Assembly: GCA_000230935.2 (NCBI GenBank)
Contig: AGIQ01000003.1
Location: 806,001-870,000 of the forward strand
Length of the DNA: 64,000 nucleotides
Source: Mycolicibacterium rhodesiae JS60
GTDB taxonomy: Bacteria > Actinomycetota > Actinomycetes > Mycobacteriales > Mycobacteriaceae
Direction of reading: 5' to 3'
The notes below the pieces were generated by a model. That model worked only from the letters and a program-made list of their open reading frames with translations, was not told where the DNA came from and made no database searches. Positions 7,489-14,497 of this stretch are shown one piece after another (the first letter of the stretch is position 1; each line of letters opens with the position of its first letter). A program made the translations under genes and the position numbers.

Positions 7489-8982
7489 CTAGGTTGCAGT
7501 CGGCGACTTGAGCTCGTCGGCCAGTTGGCGGCGAAGCACCTTGCCGGTCGGCGTGGTGGGCAGTTCGTGGCGGAACACCACCCGGTCGGGAGTCCGTGAG
7601 CCGCGCAGCTGGGTGCGCACGTGAGCGCGCAAGTCCTCCGGGTCCGGGGTGATGTGAGCGACGGGGACGACGACGGCGACCATGATCTGACCCCATTCGT
7701 CGTCCTCGACACCGACGACGGCGACATCGCGCACGTGCGGGTGTTCGACGAGCACATCCTCGACCTCGGCCGGCGCGATGTTTTCGCCGCCGCGGATGAT
7801 CGTGTCGTCGGAACGACCGCCGATGAACAGGTAGCCCTCGGCATCCAGGTAGGCGACGTCCTTGGTCGGGAACCAGCCTTCGGCGTCGAGCACCGAACCG
7901 ATCTCGGCGTAGCGGCCCGACACCTGGTCGCCGCGGACGAACAGCTCGCCGACCTCTTCGGGCCCAAGGACCGTGCCGTCGTCGCCGCGGATCTGGACCT
8001 CGATACCGGGCACGGGCTGCCCGACCGAGCCGAGCCGCTTGCGGGCGGACTCGTCATCGGCCTCGTGCGCCGCGCGGTGATCGTCGGGGGTGAGAACCGC
8101 AATGGTGGAACTGGTTTCGGTCAGGCCGTAGGCGTTGACGAAGCCCACTTCGGGCAACAGCGTGAGCGCCTTACGCACCAGGGGCAGCGCGACTTTGGAG
8201 CCGCCGTAGGCCAGGGTGCGCAGCGCGGGCAGCGGGGTGGGGTTGGCCTCCAGCTCGGTGATGATGCGATCGAGCATGGTCGGTACCACCGTGGCGCTGG
8301 TCACCGCCTCCGCCGATGCCAGCCGAATCCACTGCAGCGGATCGAACTTGCGCAGGTACACCATCTTGCGGCCGGCGTACAGATTCGACAGCGCCGCACC
8401 GACACCGGCGATGTGGTAGGGCGGCACGCAGATCAGTGCGACATCCCCCGGCTCGGCGGAGGCGAACTCCACCGTGCCGGTCACATAGCTGGTGAGGTTG
8501 TTGTGGGTCAGCTCAACGGCTTTGGGTCGCGACGTGGTGCCCGAGGTGAACAGCACCACCGCCACCTCGTCGGGATCGGGGAATTCCGCGGCCGGCTCGG
8601 CGGTCGCGGCGGCGGTCAGAAATTCCTGCGATTCCAGGCGCGCCGTTCCCAAACCCGCTACCACGTCGGCATATTCGGCGTCGAAGACGATGAGCGGATC
8701 AGGCAGGCGCTCGATCAGCTCCGCCAGCGCCTCACCGGAGAGCCGGTAGTTCAACGGTGTGAAGGCCCGCGCGGCCCGAGCGGAGGCGAAGATCAACAGC
8801 GGCAGCATGGCCCCGCCGAGGCCCACGTAGACGACGCTGCCCGCCCCTGAAGCGGCGATCACTCCCGCCCCGCCGTCGGCCAGGGTGTTCAGCTCGCCCA
8901 CCGTGAGCCGCTGGTCGTCGGTGACCACCCCGACCCGTTCGGAGTCGGAAGCCGCCATCTCCAGCAACAGTGCCACGCTCAT
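7489..8982 (-). CDS. AMP-dependent fatty-acyl-CoA ligase (FadD-type)
   Basis: This 497-aa ANL-superfamily adenylating enzyme activates a carboxylic acid to its CoA thioester through an acyl-AMP. Motifs in order: the phosphate loop FTSGTTSRPKAVELTH near residue 144, YGLTETSS near 270, and the C-terminal-domain lysine in TPTGKVLRRQL near 484. The hinge region reads FPTKDVAY where most members have TGD, keeping the Asp. The start ATG at 8982 has a good AGGAGAGG site. It lies 27 bp after an Mce-associated membrane protein gene in the same operon, which suggests that it acts on an imported lipid or a catabolite of one. The specific substrate is unknown. Confidence 0.88.
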   Translation of the reverse strand: MSVALLLEMAASDSERVGVVTDDQRLTVGELNTLADGGAGVIAASGAGSVVYVGLGGAMLPLLIFASARAARAFTPLNYRLSGEALAELIERLPDPLIVFDAEYADVVAGLGTARLESQEFLTAAATAEPAAEFPDPDEVAVVLFTSGTTSRPKAVELTHNNLTSYVTGTVEFASAEPGDVALICVPPYHIAGVGAALSNLYAGRKMVYLRKFDPLQWIRLASAEAVTSATVVPTMLDRIITELEANPTPLPALRTLAYGGSKVALPLVRKALTLLPEVGFVNAYGLTETSSTIAVLTPDDHRAAHEADDESARKRLGSVGQPVPGIEVQIRGDDGTVLGPEEVGELFVRGDQVSGRYAEIGSVLDAEGWFPTKDVAYLDAEGYLFIGGRSDDTIIRGGENIAPAEVEDVLVEHPHVRDVAVVGVEDDEWGQIMVAVVVPVAHITPDPEDLRAHVRTQLRGSRTPDRVVFRHELPTTPTGKVLRRQLADELKSPTAT

Positions 8983-9009
8983 CGATTGACCTCTCCTACC
9001 GTCGCTCGC

Positions 9010-9717
9010 CTAGACCGGGTTGAATTCCGAGATCAGCCAACGACCGTCGGTCTTGGTCAGCTTCACCACCACGCTGCTGGTCGCCAGCGCCGGATCGGGC
9101 CGGTCCTTGCTCGTCGTCACCTGGTTGACGAACACCAGCACCACCGCATTGTCGGGATGCAGTTCCGAGACCGCCGCGCGCGCGACGGTCGCCTCGGTCT
9201 TGACACCCTTCTGCTTGGCCGCCGGGGCCACGATCTGGTCGGTGAATTGGCTGTAGTACTTGAGGAACTCACCGGTGAGGTGAGCTTTGGCATTGGCCAA
9301 GTCCTTGTCGAGGGTCTCCGGCGCGTAGGACAGCAGGGCGACCGTGCCGCCACTGGCCGCGTCTTTGACCTCTTTCTGCCGCTCCGCGATCCGGGCGTCG
9401 ACCGAGCCGACGCTGAAGGGGTTCAGGCCGAAAGCCCGCTGATCGTCGCGGTAGAGCCAGAAGTAGACCGAGGCTGCCGCGCCGATCGATCCCAGCAGCA
9501 ACACTCCGATGAGCAGCGCTGCCACCAGGAGCCCGGAGCCCTTTCGCCCGCCCATCTGCTCCTGGAACTCGACGCCAGGCAGTTCGGTCTCGGTGGCCTC
9601 GTCGCCGTCGCCCTTCGTCAGACTGATCTTGTCGGGTTCCGGAGCGTCGATCTCGGTCGCGGAACTCTCGGTGACTTCGCCGCCGGCTGCTTCGGCGTCG
9701 TTGTTTTCACTGCTCAT
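9010..9717 (-). CDS. Mce-associated membrane protein
   Basis: This 235-aa protein has an acidic N-terminal cytoplasmic stretch (about 1-55), one transmembrane helix (about 62-90, LLVAALLIGVLLLGSIGAAA) and an outer domain with an NTF2/VirB8-like pattern ending in DGRWLISEFNPV. This is the layout of Mce-associated membrane (Mam) proteins, which are thought to stabilise Mce lipid-import complexes. The ATG at 9717 overlaps the stop of the preceding Mam gene (ATGA), so the two are translationally coupled and probably act as a pair. The yrbE/mce operon lies about 39 kb away, so the partner complex is inferred. Confidence 0.82.
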   Translation of the reverse strand: MSSENNDAEAAGGEVTESSATEIDAPEPDKISLTKGDGDEATETELPGVEFQEQMGGRKGSGLLVAALLIGVLLLGSIGAAASVYFWLYRDDQRAFGLNPFSVGSVDARIAERQKEVKDAASGGTVALLSYAPETLDKDLANAKAHLTGEFLKYYSQFTDQIVAPAAKQKGVKTEATVARAAVSELHPDNAVVLVFVNQVTTSKDRPDPALATSSVVVKLTKTDGRWLISEFNPV

Positions 9718-10418
9718 GGCACGAACTCCACATTCGACATCTTGTATTTGTCTCCATCGCGCGCCACGGTGACGCTCATCCGCCAGGCGCGCGGATCCTG
9801 ATGTGCCCCATTGGCATTGGTCACGGTCGAGGACGCCGCCAGCAACACCACTCCGCCGTCGGGGGTTTCCTTGTCCAGCGCGGCCGACTTGATCGAACCG
9901 ACCGTCACCGCCTTGGATTGCTGTGCGGTCTTCACGAAATCGTCGGCACCCCGGGAGAAGTCGTCCCGGAAAGTTCCGGTCGACAGGTCGATCACGTGCT
10001 GGACGTCCTGCTGCGCACGGTTGTAGTCGATCGACAGCAGGGCGGTCACGCCGGTGCGCGCGGCGTCGACGAGCTCGGCCTGATGCTCCCGTTGGGCCGT
10101 GACCTGCTGGTGCTGGACGAGCATCATGCCCGTCACCACCAGCGATCCGATGGCCACCACCGCGACCGCCGCCACCGCGACCAGCACCAGACCAATTCGC
10201 CGCCACCAGCCGCGCTGGTCAAGCTCGGCATCCTCGATGGGATCGAGGTCCTCGGTATCGTCGGCGGGCTCGTCACCCTGCGCGTCGGGCTCCGAACCGC
10301 GCAGCCGAGCCGCGGTGGCCTTGGCGCGCGCGGCCTCAGCGCGGGCCTCGGCCTCGGCCGCCTCGGCCTCGGCGAGCTCGGCCAGCACCGCCGCCTCTTC
10401 GTTGACGTCAGCCACCAT
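9714..10418 (-). CDS. Mce-associated membrane protein, coiled-coil N-terminus
   Basis: This 234-aa protein has an Ala/Glu-rich coiled-coil-like N-terminus (about 5-45), an acidic linker, one transmembrane helix (about 75-100, rich in Val/Ala) and an outer domain with the Mam signature: an LLSIDYNRAQQDV segment followed by STGTFRDDF, and an ending MSNVEFVP. The close relative at 46669 shares these elements (LMSLDYTHAKETV, STGKFKANF, VSDVEFV). The start is the ATG at 10418 (MVADVNEEA); upstream in-frame residues are Arg/Cys-rich and unlike the family. It is the first gene of the minus-strand operon reaching to 5160. A GAGAAT-type palindrome lies about 154 bp upstream. Confidence 0.82.
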   Translation of the reverse strand: MVADVNEEAAVLAELAEAEAAEAEARAEAARAKATAARLRGSEPDAQGDEPADDTEDLDPIEDAELDQRGWWRRIGLVLVAVAAVAVVAIGSLVVTGMMLVQHQQVTAQREHQAELVDAARTGVTALLSIDYNRAQQDVQHVIDLSTGTFRDDFSRGADDFVKTAQQSKAVTVGSIKSAALDKETPDGGVVLLAASSTVTNANGAHQDPRAWRMSVTVARDGDKYKMSNVEFVP

Positions 10419-10571
10419 GGCACTCACACATATCGCACGTGCCCGGCACGCGGCGCGTTGCAGCATCTATGCGTCGCATGTCGAACTCCTCTCCAGAGCA
10501 AAACATCCCGCCAGCGTACGGGCGAGCGCTGAGACGGCGGCCACACATGCGGCCGAAGCGGGATATCCGGT

Positions 10572-10586
10572 GAGAATGAGATTATC
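10572..10586. promoter_or_regulatory. GAGAAT-N3-ATTATC palindrome upstream of the Mam/fadD operon
   Basis: GAGAAT and ATTATC flank a 3-bp centre. This is one mismatch from the perfect GAGAAT-N3-ATTCTC site at 13387. It lies in the 254-bp gap before the first gene of the minus-strand operon at 10418. The gap contains no other feature that I can support. The size and symmetry suit a TetR-type operator, but the regulator is unknown. Confidence 0.42.
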
Positions 10587-10672
10587 ACCAGGCGGAAAGT
10601 CGCTCGGCCCCGCTGGCTGGATGACTGCCTGAATTCCGACTTCATAGTGCGGAAATGGTATTTCCGGCGAAT

Positions 10673-12130
10673 TCAGCGCAGCTGGTCCTTCATCACCTTG
10701 CCTGTCGCATTGAGCGGCAGCGCGTCGACGAACACCACGACCCGGGGCACCTTGAACCCGGCCATCCGGTCCTTGCTCCAGCCGATCAGATCCTCCGCGG
10801 AGACGGCGGAATCCCCCTTGAGCACCACGAACGCCTTGCCCACCTGGCCCAGCCGGTCGTCGGGCACTCCGATGACCGCCGCCTGCGCGACGGCGGGATG
10901 TTCCATCAGGAAGCCCTCGATCTCGGCCGGATAGGCGTTGAACCCGCCGACGATGAACATGTCCTTCTTGCGCCCGACGATCTTCAGCCGCCCGGACTCG
11001 GTAAAACGACCCAGGTCACCGGTGTGCAGCCAGCCGTCGGCATCGATCGCCTCGGCCGTCCCACCGGGGTCGTCGAAGTACCCCTGCATCACGCTGTAAC
11101 CGCGCACCAGCACCTCGTCGTCATCGGCGATGCCCACCTCGACCCCGACGCACGGCAGGCCCGCGGTGGTGGCGATGTCCTCGAACGAGTCGCCGGGCCG
11201 CGACAGCGTGGCCGTGCCGGCCTCGGTGAGGCCGTAGCCGGTGGCCAGCGTCTGGAACGGCAGCTCTTCGTGCACCCGCTTGATGAGTTCGACGGGAATG
11301 TCGGCGGCGCCGGTCACCCCGGCGCGCAGCGTGGCGAGCTTGCTCTTGTCCTCGACGGCGAGCAGCGAGTGATACAGCGTCGGCGGGCCCGGCAGCATCG
11401 TGATTCGCTCGGTGGCGATCAGCTCGACGACACGGTCGATGTCGAACACCGGCACCGGCAGCATGGTGGCGCCGCGGATGAACGTCGCGATGCAACCGGC
11501 CTTGTAGCCGAAGGTGTGGAAGAACGGATTGACGATCAGGTAGCGGTCACCGCGGCGCAGGTCGGCCAGATCGCACCATTCGGCGTACATCCGGAGGTTC
11601 TGCAGGTGGTTCATCATCACGCCTTTGGGCCGGCCGGTGGTGCCCGAGGTGTAGATGATGTCGGCGATATCGGTCCCGCTGACGGGCCGTTCGAACGGGC
11701 TGCCCGCCGCCAGGAACCCGGACTTCAGGTCGATGGCGGGCGCGCCGGGCGGAGTCGCGAAATCCTGTCCCAGGAAACCCTTCTCGATCATCACGGCTTT
11801 GGCACCACTGCGGGTGATGATGTCGGCGGCCTCGGCCTGCTTGTAGCGCGTACTGACCGGGACGACGATGCCACCGGCGGTGAGCACCCCGAAGGCCGCG
11901 ATCATCCAGTGCGCGGAATTGGGCGCCCAGATCGCGACGCGGTCACCCTTTTCGACGCCCAGCTCGGCGAATGCGCCTGCCGCACATCGCACTCGGTGGG
12001 CGACCTCGGTGAACGTGAGACGCAGCGGACCGTCGACGACTGCTTCAGAGTCGCCGAACCGGTCCGCCGCGCTCAAGACCATCTCGGGGATGGTCTGCCA
12101 CTCAGGCTCGATTGGCCGGCTCCTCCTCAT
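10673..12130 (-). CDS. FadD3-like acyl-CoA ligase
   Basis: This 485-aa ANL-superfamily acyl-CoA synthetase has YTSGTTGRPKGVMMNH, YGLTEAGTATL, LHTGDLG and NATGKVMKDQL. Stretches such as NPFFHTFGYKAGCIA and LPGPPTLYHSLL resemble mycobacterial FadD3, which activates the steroid C/D-ring intermediate HIP, so a cyclic or branched acid substrate is plausible; it is probably a paralogue and not FadD3 itself, as the rest diverges. It follows an amidohydrolase gene after 42 bp. The start is uncertain: ATG at 12130 is immediately followed by AGGAGGAG, which would normally precede a start codon, so initiation may be further downstream (for example ATG at 12082). Confidence 0.84.
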   Translation of the reverse strand: MRRSRPIEPEWQTIPEMVLSAADRFGDSEAVVDGPLRLTFTEVAHRVRCAAGAFAELGVEKGDRVAIWAPNSAHWMIAAFGVLTAGGIVVPVSTRYKQAEAADIITRSGAKAVMIEKGFLGQDFATPPGAPAIDLKSGFLAAGSPFERPVSGTDIADIIYTSGTTGRPKGVMMNHLQNLRMYAEWCDLADLRRGDRYLIVNPFFHTFGYKAGCIATFIRGATMLPVPVFDIDRVVELIATERITMLPGPPTLYHSLLAVEDKSKLATLRAGVTGAADIPVELIKRVHEELPFQTLATGYGLTEAGTATLSRPGDSFEDIATTAGLPCVGVEVGIADDDEVLVRGYSVMQGYFDDPGGTAEAIDADGWLHTGDLGRFTESGRLKIVGRKKDMFIVGGFNAYPAEIEGFLMEHPAVAQAAVIGVPDDRLGQVGKAFVVLKGDSAVSAEDLIGWSKDRMAGFKVPRVVVFVDALPLNATGKVMKDQLR

Positions 12131-12172
12131 CGCGCTTCGCGCTCTGCATCGGTCGCCGACCGGCTGCCTGCG

Positions 12173-13363
12173 TCACACCGTGACGAGGCGAGACAGGTTG
12201 CCGCCCATGATCTTTGCCTGATCATCGACAGACAGGTGCTCCAGTGCCGTCACGTAGTGGGTCGGCTCGGCCAGCCCCTCCGGGTGCGGCCAGTCCGACC
12301 CGTACAGCACGTTGTCCACGCCGATCAGGTTGACCAGCTGGTCGATACCCTCTTCGTAGAACGGGCTGACGTAGATGCGGTTCTTGATCTCTTCGATCGG
12401 ATTGCCGAGGAAGGCTTCCGGAGCCTTCTTCCACACCTCGGCCATGGAGTCCAGCAGCGGGAACATCCACTTCGAGCCGGCCTCGACGATGCCCACCTTC
12501 AGCTTGGGGTGCCGGAACAGCGCACCGTGGATCACCCAGGACGCCACCGCATCCTGGATCGGGCGCCACTCGTTGAGGATGCCCATCGCGTTGGTTTGGA
12601 ACGGCAGCATCTCCTGCACCGTGCCGTCCCATTCCGAGGTGTAGCGCGAGTAGCCGCTGTCGGAGGAGTGCATGCCGACGAACACGTCGTGGTGGACGAC
12701 CCGCTCCCAGAACGGATCGAACTCCGGCAGCGCGAACGACCGGGGGCCGCGGAAGCCGGGCACCGGTGCGGGGCGGACCAGGATCGCGCGGGCGCCGCGC
12801 TTGACGCACCACTCGAGCTCCTCGATCGCCTTCTCGACGATCGGCAGCGTGATAACCGGGGTGGTGAAGATGCGGTTCTTGTAGTTGAAGCCCCACACCT
12901 CGTCGAGCCACTGGTTCAGCGAGTGGATCAGGACGTGGATGGCGACCGGGTCGTCGGCCAGACGCTCCTCGATGAGGCTGGCCAGCGTCGGGAACATCAG
13001 CGAGCGGTCGATGCCGAGCTCGTTCATCACCTCGAGGCGCGGGGCCGGCTCGAAGAAGGCCGGGATGGCGCGCATCGGCTCACCGAACAGCTCACGCTTG
13101 CTCTTGCCGTCGGGGTTGCCGAACTTGAAGTACTCCTCCCACGCGCCCGGCTTGGCGACCACCGAGAACGTCGGGTTGGGGATGTAGTTGCTGATCACGC
13201 CCCGCAGCGCGATCTTGGTGCGACCGTTGACCTCGACGTACTGGACCAGGTCCTGGTAGTCCTTGGGCAGGTATTTGGTCAGCGCCTCCGGCGGCTCGTA
13301 GAGATGGTTGTCCGCGTCGAACAGCGGAAACGGAATGTCCACCCGGTGCGACAGTTGACCCAT
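12173..13363 (-). CDS. Amidohydrolase-family (PF04909) metal-dependent hydrolase
   Basis: This 396-aa TIM-barrel protein belongs to the amidohydrolase-2 group, which includes decarboxylases and C-C or lactone hydrolases. Visible metal-site elements are DADNHLYEP near the N-terminus (D-x-H), GMHSSDSGY near 237, the WVIHGALFRHP segment near 275 and GSDWPHPEG near 353. Related mycobacterial proteins are annotated only as amidohydrolases, and the substrate is unknown. It precedes the FadD3-like ligase in the same direction. A perfect GAGAAT-N3-ATTCTC palindrome lies 24 bp upstream of its start. A second amidohydrolase of this family is at 20310. Confidence 0.85.
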   Translation of the reverse strand: MGQLSHRVDIPFPLFDADNHLYEPPEALTKYLPKDYQDLVQYVEVNGRTKIALRGVISNYIPNPTFSVVAKPGAWEEYFKFGNPDGKSKRELFGEPMRAIPAFFEPAPRLEVMNELGIDRSLMFPTLASLIEERLADDPVAIHVLIHSLNQWLDEVWGFNYKNRIFTTPVITLPIVEKAIEELEWCVKRGARAILVRPAPVPGFRGPRSFALPEFDPFWERVVHHDVFVGMHSSDSGYSRYTSEWDGTVQEMLPFQTNAMGILNEWRPIQDAVASWVIHGALFRHPKLKVGIVEAGSKWMFPLLDSMAEVWKKAPEAFLGNPIEEIKNRIYVSPFYEEGIDQLVNLIGVDNVLYGSDWPHPEGLAEPTHYVTALEHLSVDDQAKIMGGNLSRLVTV

Positions 13364-13386
13364 GAGATCCTCCTTATGCAGTTAGC

Positions 13387-13401
13387 GAGAATCATATTCT
13401 C
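13387..13401. promoter_or_regulatory. Perfect GAGAAT-N3-ATTCTC palindrome
   Basis: Arms GAGAAT and ATTCTC flank CAT. The site is 24 bp upstream of the amidohydrolase start and about 78 bp upstream of the divergent SnoaL-like start. It is a probable operator for one or both transcripts. Similar sites occur at 10572 and 24668. Confidence 0.5.
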
Positions 13402-13454
13402 ACAGGAGGGCCGGGGCAATACATCTCGGCCCACATGCGGGCATTGCCTCATTT

Positions 13455-13470
13455 CTTACAAACCAGTAAG
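13455..13470. promoter_or_regulatory. CTTAC-N6-GTAAG inverted repeat
   Basis: This 16-bp site ends 8 bp before the SnoaL-like start at 13479, overlapping the leader. As the next gene is a TetR regulator (13907), this is a candidate autoregulatory operator. Confidence 0.4.
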
Positions 13471-13478
13471 TTGGTGAC

Positions 13479-13910
13479 ATGACCGTTATCAGCCCTGCCG
13501 CGATTTCCGATCCGAAAGCAGTCGAGGACTTCTGCCTGCGATGGGCAACCGCGTGGAACGATCACGACAGTGACGCGGTCGCCGCGCTGTGCGCCGAAGA
13601 CCTCGTGTACGACGAGCCGGCCCTTGGCGAGACGGTGCACGGGCGTGACGCCATCAAGGGCTTCGTGACCGAAATGGCACGGGCCTTCCCCGACAACACG
13701 TTTGCCCTTGAGGGGTTGTTCGCCGACGTGCATCGGCGCGCCGTGCTGGTGGCGTGGAAGTTCACCGGCACCTTCGCCCGTTCCGGCCGGGTGGTCGAGT
13801 TCCACGGTGATGATCGCCTGGAGTTCGGCGAAGACGGACTGATCACCACCTACCGGTGCCTCTACGACAACGACCTCGTCAAGCGCCAAATCCGCGACTC
13901 GGACCGGTGA
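13479..13910 (+). CDS. SnoaL-like (NTF2-fold) protein
   Basis: This 143-aa protein shows the SnoaL/ketosteroid-isomerase-like pattern: an N-terminal helix (VEDFCLRWATAWNDHDSDAVAALCAEDLVYDEP), then GRDAIKGFVTEMARAFPD, and a strand ending FTGTFARSGRVVEFHGDDRLEFGEDGLI. Members are small cone-shaped barrels that act as isomerases, cyclases or dehydratases on polyketides and steroids, or as small-ligand binders. No specific activity can be assigned. Its stop overlaps the start of the TetR gene (GTGA at 13907-13910), so the two are co-translated. Confidence 0.8.
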   Translation: MTVISPAAISDPKAVEDFCLRWATAWNDHDSDAVAALCAEDLVYDEPALGETVHGRDAIKGFVTEMARAFPDNTFALEGLFADVHRRAVLVAWKFTGTFARSGRVVEFHGDDRLEFGEDGLITTYRCLYDNDLVKRQIRDSDR

Positions 13911-14491
13911 CGGCGCAGGAACCTCGGGTGCACAAGCCGGCAGCGGTCCGCCGTCAGGAGATCATCGGCGCTGCCGCCGCGGAATTCGCCGAAAGCGGCC
14001 TGGCGGGAACGCGCCTGGAAGCCATCGCCGCCCGCGCCGGGGTCTCCCATCCCCGTGTCGTGCAAATGTTCGGCTCCAAACGCGCGCTGTTCCTGGACGT
14101 CACCGCGTGGGTCTTCGATCGCGTCACCGAAGTGTTCGTCTCCACTGCCACGGCACACCAGGAGCAATCCGGACCGGTGCTCGTGGCGCTCGGTGACGCC
14201 TACCGGCGGCTGCTGCAACGGGACCGCACCGTCGCGCTCGTGATGCTGCACGCCTATGCCGCGGCCGGCGACACGGTCGTGCGCGAGGACGTCGCGGCGC
14301 GGTATCTGGCGTTGCAACACAAGGTCACTGAGCTCACCGGGGCGGACGCAATGGGCGTGCGCACATTCTTTGCCACCGGCCTGTTGGTGACCGTCTCGAC
14401 GGCGCTGGCGCTGCCGGGCACACGCGCCGACGCCGAATGGGGCGGCTGGCTGCTGGAACTGGTCACCCCCGCGATCACTGGGCGCCCATAG
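13907..14491 (+). CDS. TetR-family regulator
   Basis: This 194-aa regulator starts at GTG 13907, overlapping the SnoaL-like stop. The N-terminal DNA-binding domain is clear: RRQEIIGAAAAEFAESGLAG, then LEAIAARAGVSHPRVVQMFGSKRALFLDV. Its helix-turn-helix has HPRVVQMFGSK where YYHFKSK is usual. The C-terminal ligand domain is not recognisable. It probably controls its own operon and perhaps the divergent amidohydrolase/FadD3-like genes. The gene ends 6 bp from the convergent CoA-transferase gene. Confidence 0.85.
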   Translation: MTAQEPRVHKPAAVRRQEIIGAAAAEFAESGLAGTRLEAIAARAGVSHPRVVQMFGSKRALFLDVTAWVFDRVTEVFVSTATAHQEQSGPVLVALGDAYRRLLQRDRTVALVMLHAYAAAGDTVVREDVAARYLALQHKVTELTGADAMGVRTFFATGLLVTVSTALALPGTRADAEWGGWLLELVTPAITGRP

Positions 14492-14497
14492 TTTCCC

